From the NCBI GenBank assembly GCA_002402125.1, contig NVVG01000097.1:1-11845 (forward strand): 11,845 nucleotides of DNA, written 5' to 3'. Position numbers and translations under genes: made by a program. Under the pieces are notes generated by a model that was given only the letters and a program-made list of their open reading frames with translations, searched no databases and was not told where the DNA came from. Positions 7,913 to 11,845 of the stretch are shown here, piece after piece (the first letter of the stretch is position 1; each line of letters starts with the position of its first letter). The stretch comes from Moraxellaceae bacterium (GTDB taxonomy: Bacteria > Pseudomonadota > Gammaproteobacteria > Pseudomonadales > Ketobacteraceae).

Positions 7913-9391
7913 ATGAGTGAAGAGATCTTAATCAATGTAACACCGCTGGAAACGCGGGTAGCGGTCATTGAAAATGGCGTCGTGCAGGAAATCTTCGTAG
8001 AGCGTGAAGTTAAGCGAGGGTTGGTTGGAAGTATTTTTCAAGGCAAAGTTGTACGTGTATTACCAGGGATGCAAGCAGCCTTTGTTGATGTAGGCTTGGA
8101 GAGGGCAGCATTTTTACATGCCAAAGATATTTGGGTAAAAGATAAAACGCTTGGTGCCGATGGGGTTGAAATAGTCCCTAATATTCGTGACTTAGTGCAA
8201 GAAGGGAAATTGATAGTGGTGCAAATCACTAAAGATATGATTGGTACCAAAGGCGCCCGTTTAACCACGCATCTCTCAATACCATCACGTTACTTAGTGT
8301 TTATGCCTCGTAATGGACACCTTGGTATTTCACAGCGCATAGATGATGAGGCCGAGCGAGAGCGTTTGCGCGTGGTAATGGAAGAAATAGTAGCAGAAGA
8401 AACATTGGATCAGGGTTGTGGATTTATTCTTCGAACCGCGGCCGATGGTGTTGATAAAGCGGCGCTACAAAGTGATGTGCGGTTTCTGTGGCGTATGTGG
8501 AATGTGATTAAAGACAAGGCAAACAATACCCATAAAATTGCCAGAATTCACGAAGATCTACCGTTGTACATGCGAACCCTCCGGGATGAAGTGCGGGAAG
8601 GGGTGGAAAAGGTACGGATTGATTCTCGTGAAACCTTCGCAAAAGTGATGTCATTTGCTAAAGAGTTTACCCCTGGTACTGAGTCGTTGCTTGAACATTA
8701 TCCTGGTGAACGGCCGATATTCGACCTATATGGTGTTGAGCAGGAAATTGAAAAAGCACTATCTCGTAATGTGCAACTAAAATCTGGTGGTTATCTGGTG
8801 ATAGACCAAACAGAAGCAATGACTACCGTTGATGTGAATACGGGAGGTTTTGTTGGGCATCGGAATTTAGAAGAAACCATCTTCAAAACGAACTTGGAGG
8901 CGGCACAGACGATTGCGAGGCAGCTTCGGTTACGTAATCTAGGTGGCATTATTATTATCGATTTTATTGATATGGAGGATTTGGAGCACAGGCGACAAGT
9001 GTTACGGATCTTTGAGAAAGTGTTAGGCCGTGACCGAGCAAAGATAAAGATTACCCAGGTTTCTGAATTGGGTTTGGTGGAAATGACGCGTAAACGCACA
9101 CGAGAAAGTCTTGAGCGTATCCTGTGTGAAGATTGTCCTACTTGTAGTGGTCGGGGTTTTATTAAGACAGCCGAGACTGCGTGTTTTGAGATTTTCAGGG
9201 AGATATTGCGTCAATATCGCGCCTATGAAGCGGAATCCTATTTGGTCATCGCTGCGCAAAATGTGGTGGATCGTTTGTTGGATGAGGAATCCGCAAATGT
9301 TGCGGATGTCGAAGAATTTATTGGAAAAACAATTCGTTTTCAAGTAGAAGCACTGTATAGCCAAGAGCAGTTTGATGTTGTTCTGGTGTAG
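7913..9391 (+). CDS. rng: Ribonuclease G
   Basis: RNase G is the shorter relative of RNase E. It is an endonuclease that trims the 5' end of 16S rRNA and cleaves some mRNAs in A/U-rich single-stranded sites, preferring 5'-monophosphate ends. With ATG 7913 it has 492 residues (E. coli 489). Domains in order: an S1-like RNA-binding domain (about 35-125, GSIFQGKVVRVLPGMQAAFVD), a 5'-sensor/RNase H-like part, then the catalytic DNase I-like part with Asp307 in TTVDVNTGG and Asp350 in IIIDFIDM, 43 residues apart as in RNase E (303/346). The zinc-link cysteines C408 and C411 are present in DCPTCSGRG. It lacks the long RNase E scaffold tail. An ATG at 7814 in the same frame would add 33 unrelated residues overlapping maf and is not favoured. 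The ribosome site is weak (GATGAG, about nine bases upstream). The gene sits 73 bp after maf and 114 bp before yhdP. Confidence 0.95.
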   Translation: MSEEILINVTPLETRVAVIENGVVQEIFVEREVKRGLVGSIFQGKVVRVLPGMQAAFVDVGLERAAFLHAKDIWVKDKTLGADGVEIVPNIRDLVQEGKLIVVQITKDMIGTKGARLTTHLSIPSRYLVFMPRNGHLGISQRIDDEAERERLRVVMEEIVAEETLDQGCGFILRTAADGVDKAALQSDVRFLWRMWNVIKDKANNTHKIARIHEDLPLYMRTLRDEVREGVEKVRIDSRETFAKVMSFAKEFTPGTESLLEHYPGERPIFDLYGVEQEIEKALSRNVQLKSGGYLVIDQTEAMTTVDVNTGGFVGHRNLEETIFKTNLEAAQTIARQLRLRNLGGIIIIDFIDMEDLEHRRQVLRIFEKVLGRDRAKIKITQVSELGLVEMTRKRTRESLERILCEDCPTCSGRGFIKTAETACFEIFREILRQYRAYEAESYLVIAAQNVVDRLLDEESANVADVEEFIGKTIRFQVEALYSQEQFDVVLV

Positions 9392-9455
9392 TGAGAGTTA
9401 AAGTGAAAGTACTTGTGAAAATACATTTTATTTATTGCGGGAGAGCACCTGTTTA

Positions 9456-9509
9456 ATGGAAAGTTGTTGCTTTAACATAAGTCAGCAAAAAGAGCGTGGT
9501 CGCCAATGA
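9456..9509 (+). CDS. Possible 17-residue leader ORF upstream of yhdP
   Basis: ATG at 9456 opens a 17-codon frame (MESCCFNISQQKERGRQ) that ends at TGA 9507-9509. The stop overlaps the yhdP ATG (9506-9508) as ATGA, a classic coupling arrangement. It has a purine-rich ribosome site, GGGAGAG at 9439-9445, whereas yhdP itself has only a poor one. I do not recognise the peptide. A short open frame can occur by chance, so this is a suggestion that yhdP translation depends on reinitiation. Confidence 0.3.
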   Translation: MESCCFNISQQKERGRQ

Positions 9510-11845
9510 GGAGGTTAGCCTTTACACTTTTTCGGACATTAGAGTGGTCATTGGTGAGCTTGCTGATAATCTTTGCAATCAGTATTTCATTGGCGAGAGA
9601 GCTATTACAGGACGTAGATATTTTCCGGGCAGACATCGAACAGTATGCTAGCGAAAAAAGTGGGTTGCATATTCGACTGGGAAAAGTACATGGCCTGTGG
9701 CGGGGGATGCGCCCCTCTTTGGTTGTGTTGGAACTTGATGTAAAAAAACAAATAGAATCACCTTCTCTATTCACGGCCAAGAAAATTACTCTTCAATGGC
9801 GAATACTCTCCTCCATTGCTAACCTTGAACCTCGCTTCAAGCTCTTGGTTGATGAAGCAACACTAGAGTTAGTTTATCATGACGGGTTTTTACTGCCTGC
9901 CGGTATAGATCCACCAGCGAATGATGCTGGGGGAAAGACAACGGATTCGGCCGCAACCCTTCGCTTAGTGGATTATATCAGTCGTCAACCCCATCTCGAG
10001 TTATCTAACAGTCGATTAAGTATTGATGGGCTGTGGTCGGAGAAAGCTAGATTTGATGATGTAAATGTATCAATGACCAGTCAAGCTGGCTTGAAACAGT
10101 TTGAAGCTGGTTTTAACTTGAAGGGCTTAAGTGACTCGAAGGTTGAATTGCGTGGGAGAAGTCAAGGTACATTGACGAACCTGAATACGCTGCAGGGACA
10201 GTTCTATGTCAAGATCGATAATGCCTCTGTTGTTCCATGGTTGCCAGCAGCAGTGAAAAAATTTGAAAATTTGGAGTTCGAATCTGGCTATGGGGCTGTT
10301 GAATTGTGGGCTAGCGTTAAGCAAGGTGTGGTTCATCAAGCGACTGCTAATGTAGCACTCGAAAATATCGTGATAAGCAACACTAAACAAAAAAGCGACT
10401 CGACCTTACAGGCTGCCAAAGGTGTCGTTCAATATCGACATTTGGCAGATGGAAAGGCGCAGATAGTTTTAAGCGATTTCCACATGAAAAATAAACAGTT
10501 TGTTTGGGAACCGGAATTACTATCGCTCAATATTGAACATGTGAGCTCCAATCAGTGGGGGTTTGATTTGTTGTTGGATGAAATCAATATGACCCCTTGG
10601 ATTAATTATTATGTTGGGCTTACCGATGCGGCCAGTCCTGCACACAAAATGTTAATCGAGACATTGCCTAAAGGTGAGTTAAAGAATTTACATATCGATG
10701 TTTTGTTAAATAATGGCGTGTTGGAAAATTTTCATGTTACTGGTGCATTAGAGGGAGGTGAAATAAGGCCTCATGGGTTTGTTCCAGGATTGGATAACAT
10801 TAGTGCAGTTTTTGATATCAGCGAAACGGATAGTTTTATTTCATTGGAATCGGATGGTTTTATTCTGGATTATCCAGCGTTGTTTCGAGGCGCTTTACCG
10901 TTTGATTGGTTGGACGCGCAGTTGCATATCACCAAGTCTGAGGATGGTGTCTCCGTAAAGAGTGGCCTTATTGGGTTAAATAATGAAGAAGTGAGGACGG
11001 CAACACAGTTTTCTATGCAATTCCCTTTAGACAAAGTGCTTTCTCCTCGGATTCAGCTGCAGAGTACATTGCGTGATCTTGATGCGAGTTTGACCCCATT
11101 CTACCTACCTGCAGGTATTCTACCTGAAGGCTTGGTGGATTTTCTGGATAGAAGTATTCAAAAAGGGCAGTTGTTACGCGGCGATATTGTATTTAATGGA
11201 CCAATGCAGAGTAAAAAACAAGAAGAAAATCTGAATATGCAGCTAGGCTTTGTGGTAGATGATGTTGAATATCAGTTTTTGCCAGACTGGAAGTCAGTGG
11301 AAAATGCACAAGTTGATGTGATAGTGGATCGAACATTTGTTGATGTTTATATCGTAGGGGGTGGCTATTATGGGGCTTTAATTGATCAAGCCACTGTGAC
11401 TACGCGCCGTGATGATAAAAATGACCCTTTTCGATTAACGGTTAATGCTTTGGTGATCGGTGAGGCGAGGCAAGGGTTAGATGTGTTGCAGTATTCACCC
11501 CTACGGCCTCGAGTGGGTGGCTTTGTTGATGCAATCGATCTCAGTGGGGATATGCGGTTAGATTTGGAGCTTTCGTTATTGTTGGCAAAAAAAGATCTTG
11601 ATACCCAAGTGGATTTGTCTGTCGGTATACAACGAGGAAGTTTTGCGATGCCAACACAAAAAATACTGGTGAATAATGTTGTTGGAGAATTAACGTTTGA
11701 TCTAAAGAATGGCTTGCGTGCAAACAGTGTTTTGGGTTCGGTGTTTGGCGGGGAGGTAAAAGCGACCATTTTTCCAGTGTTTGGATCAAAGGAAAATGAA
11801 CTATTGTCAACGAATATTGGTATGTCGGGCAACGCGAGTTTGTCG
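9506..11845 (+). CDS. yhdP: YhdP family AsmA-like envelope protein (3' partial)
   Basis: The frame is open for 780 codons from ATG 9506 to the window edge; E. coli YhdP has 1266 residues, so roughly 60 percent is present. The start MRRLAFTLFR is typical of the family and no other start lies between it and the in-frame TAA at 9473. One membrane anchor follows (about residues 14-31, WSLVSLLIIFAISISLA); the rest is a long periplasmic series of beta-strands of the AsmA-like/DUF3971 type. Family-like stretches are seen early (EKSGLHIRLGKVHGLWRGMRP, about 53-73) and late (AGILPEGLVDFLDRSIQKG, GGGYYGALIDQA). In E. coli, YhdP, TamB and YdbH together move phospholipids towards the outer membrane; that role is carried over here by homology and position after rng. 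No frameshift is visible in the part present. Confidence 0.93.
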   Translation, partial: MRRLAFTLFRTLEWSLVSLLIIFAISISLARELLQDVDIFRADIEQYASEKSGLHIRLGKVHGLWRGMRPSLVVLELDVKKQIESPSLFTAKKITLQWRILSSIANLEPRFKLLVDEATLELVYHDGFLLPAGIDPPANDAGGKTTDSAATLRLVDYISRQPHLELSNSRLSIDGLWSEKARFDDVNVSMTSQAGLKQFEAGFNLKGLSDSKVELRGRSQGTLTNLNTLQGQFYVKIDNASVVPWLPAAVKKFENLEFESGYGAVELWASVKQGVVHQATANVALENIVISNTKQKSDSTLQAAKGVVQYRHLADGKAQIVLSDFHMKNKQFVWEPELLSLNIEHVSSNQWGFDLLLDEINMTPWINYYVGLTDAASPAHKMLIETLPKGELKNLHIDVLLNNGVLENFHVTGALEGGEIRPHGFVPGLDNISAVFDISETDSFISLESDGFILDYPALFRGALPFDWLDAQLHITKSEDGVSVKSGLIGLNNEEVRTATQFSMQFPLDKVLSPRIQLQSTLRDLDASLTPFYLPAGILPEGLVDFLDRSIQKGQLLRGDIVFNGPMQSKKQEENLNMQLGFVVDDVEYQFLPDWKSVENAQVDVIVDRTFVDVYIVGGGYYGALIDQATVTTRRDDKNDPFRLTVNALVIGEARQGLDVLQYSPLRPRVGGFVDAIDLSGDMRLDLELSLLLAKKDLDTQVDLSVGIQRGSFAMPTQKILVNNVVGELTFDLKNGLRANSVLGSVFGGEVKATIFPVFGSKENELLSTNIGMSGNASLS

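Noticed and set aside
7814..9391. Longer rng frame starting at ATG 7814
   Set aside because: The extra 33 residues overlap the end of maf and do not resemble RNase G, while ATG 7913 gives the standard MSEEILINVTP start and family length.
9472..11832. Minus-strand open frames within yhdP (for example 9472-9780, 10127-10390 and 11386-11832)
   Set aside because: yhdP is continuously open and family-like over the same bases; the reverse frames show no motifs.

Overview
The window looks like core chromosome of a gammaproteobacterium. The basis is the gene content and order: a gatC-gatA-gatB operon lies divergent to mreB-mreC-mreD-maf-rng-yhdP. To my knowledge this arrangement is shared with Pseudomonas and related marine lineages; E. 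coli has the mre-maf-rng-yhdP part but no gatCAB. The moderate GC content and the MreC/YhdP N-termini would suit a marine Cellvibrionales- or Alteromonadales-like organism, but that placement is inference. No tRNA, rRNA, mobile element, CRISPR array or integration scar was seen.

Layout. Bases 1-933 (+) are the 3' end of a sensor hybrid histidine kinase gene: the last part of the ATPase domain, then two intact receiver domains. A 149-bp convergent gap (934-1082) holds two hairpins. Bases 1083-4389 (-) are gatB, gatA and gatC, transcribed as gatC-gatA-gatB, which encode the tRNA-dependent amidotransferase. Bases 4390-4667 are the divergent control region, with a possible gatCAB promoter and a long leader hairpin. 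From 4668 rightwards everything is on the + strand: mreB, a strong terminator, mreC, mreD (GTGA overlap with mreC), maf, rng, and the first 780 codons of yhdP, which runs off the right edge.

How the genes fit together. MreB, MreC and MreD are the cytoskeletal and membrane parts of the elongasome that guides side-wall peptidoglycan synthesis. Maf (YhdE type) is a nucleotide pyrophosphatase linked to division arrest and pool cleaning. RNase G matures 16S rRNA and degrades mRNAs. YhdP is an AsmA-like envelope protein implicated in phospholipid delivery to the outer membrane. GatCAB amidates misacylated tRNA and is functionally separate. The kinase is a neighbour with no visible link to either group.

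The window is mostly ordinary, well-conserved housekeeping sequence, and I see no undescribed multi-gene system. The points worth a second look are translational and regulatory. mreC appears to begin at an AUU codon with an excellent Shine-Dalgarno sequence. A possible 17-codon leader ORF overlaps the yhdP start by ATGA. A near-perfect 17-bp terminator with a GAAA tetraloop separates mreB from mreCD. A hairpin sits in the gatC-mreB divergent region.
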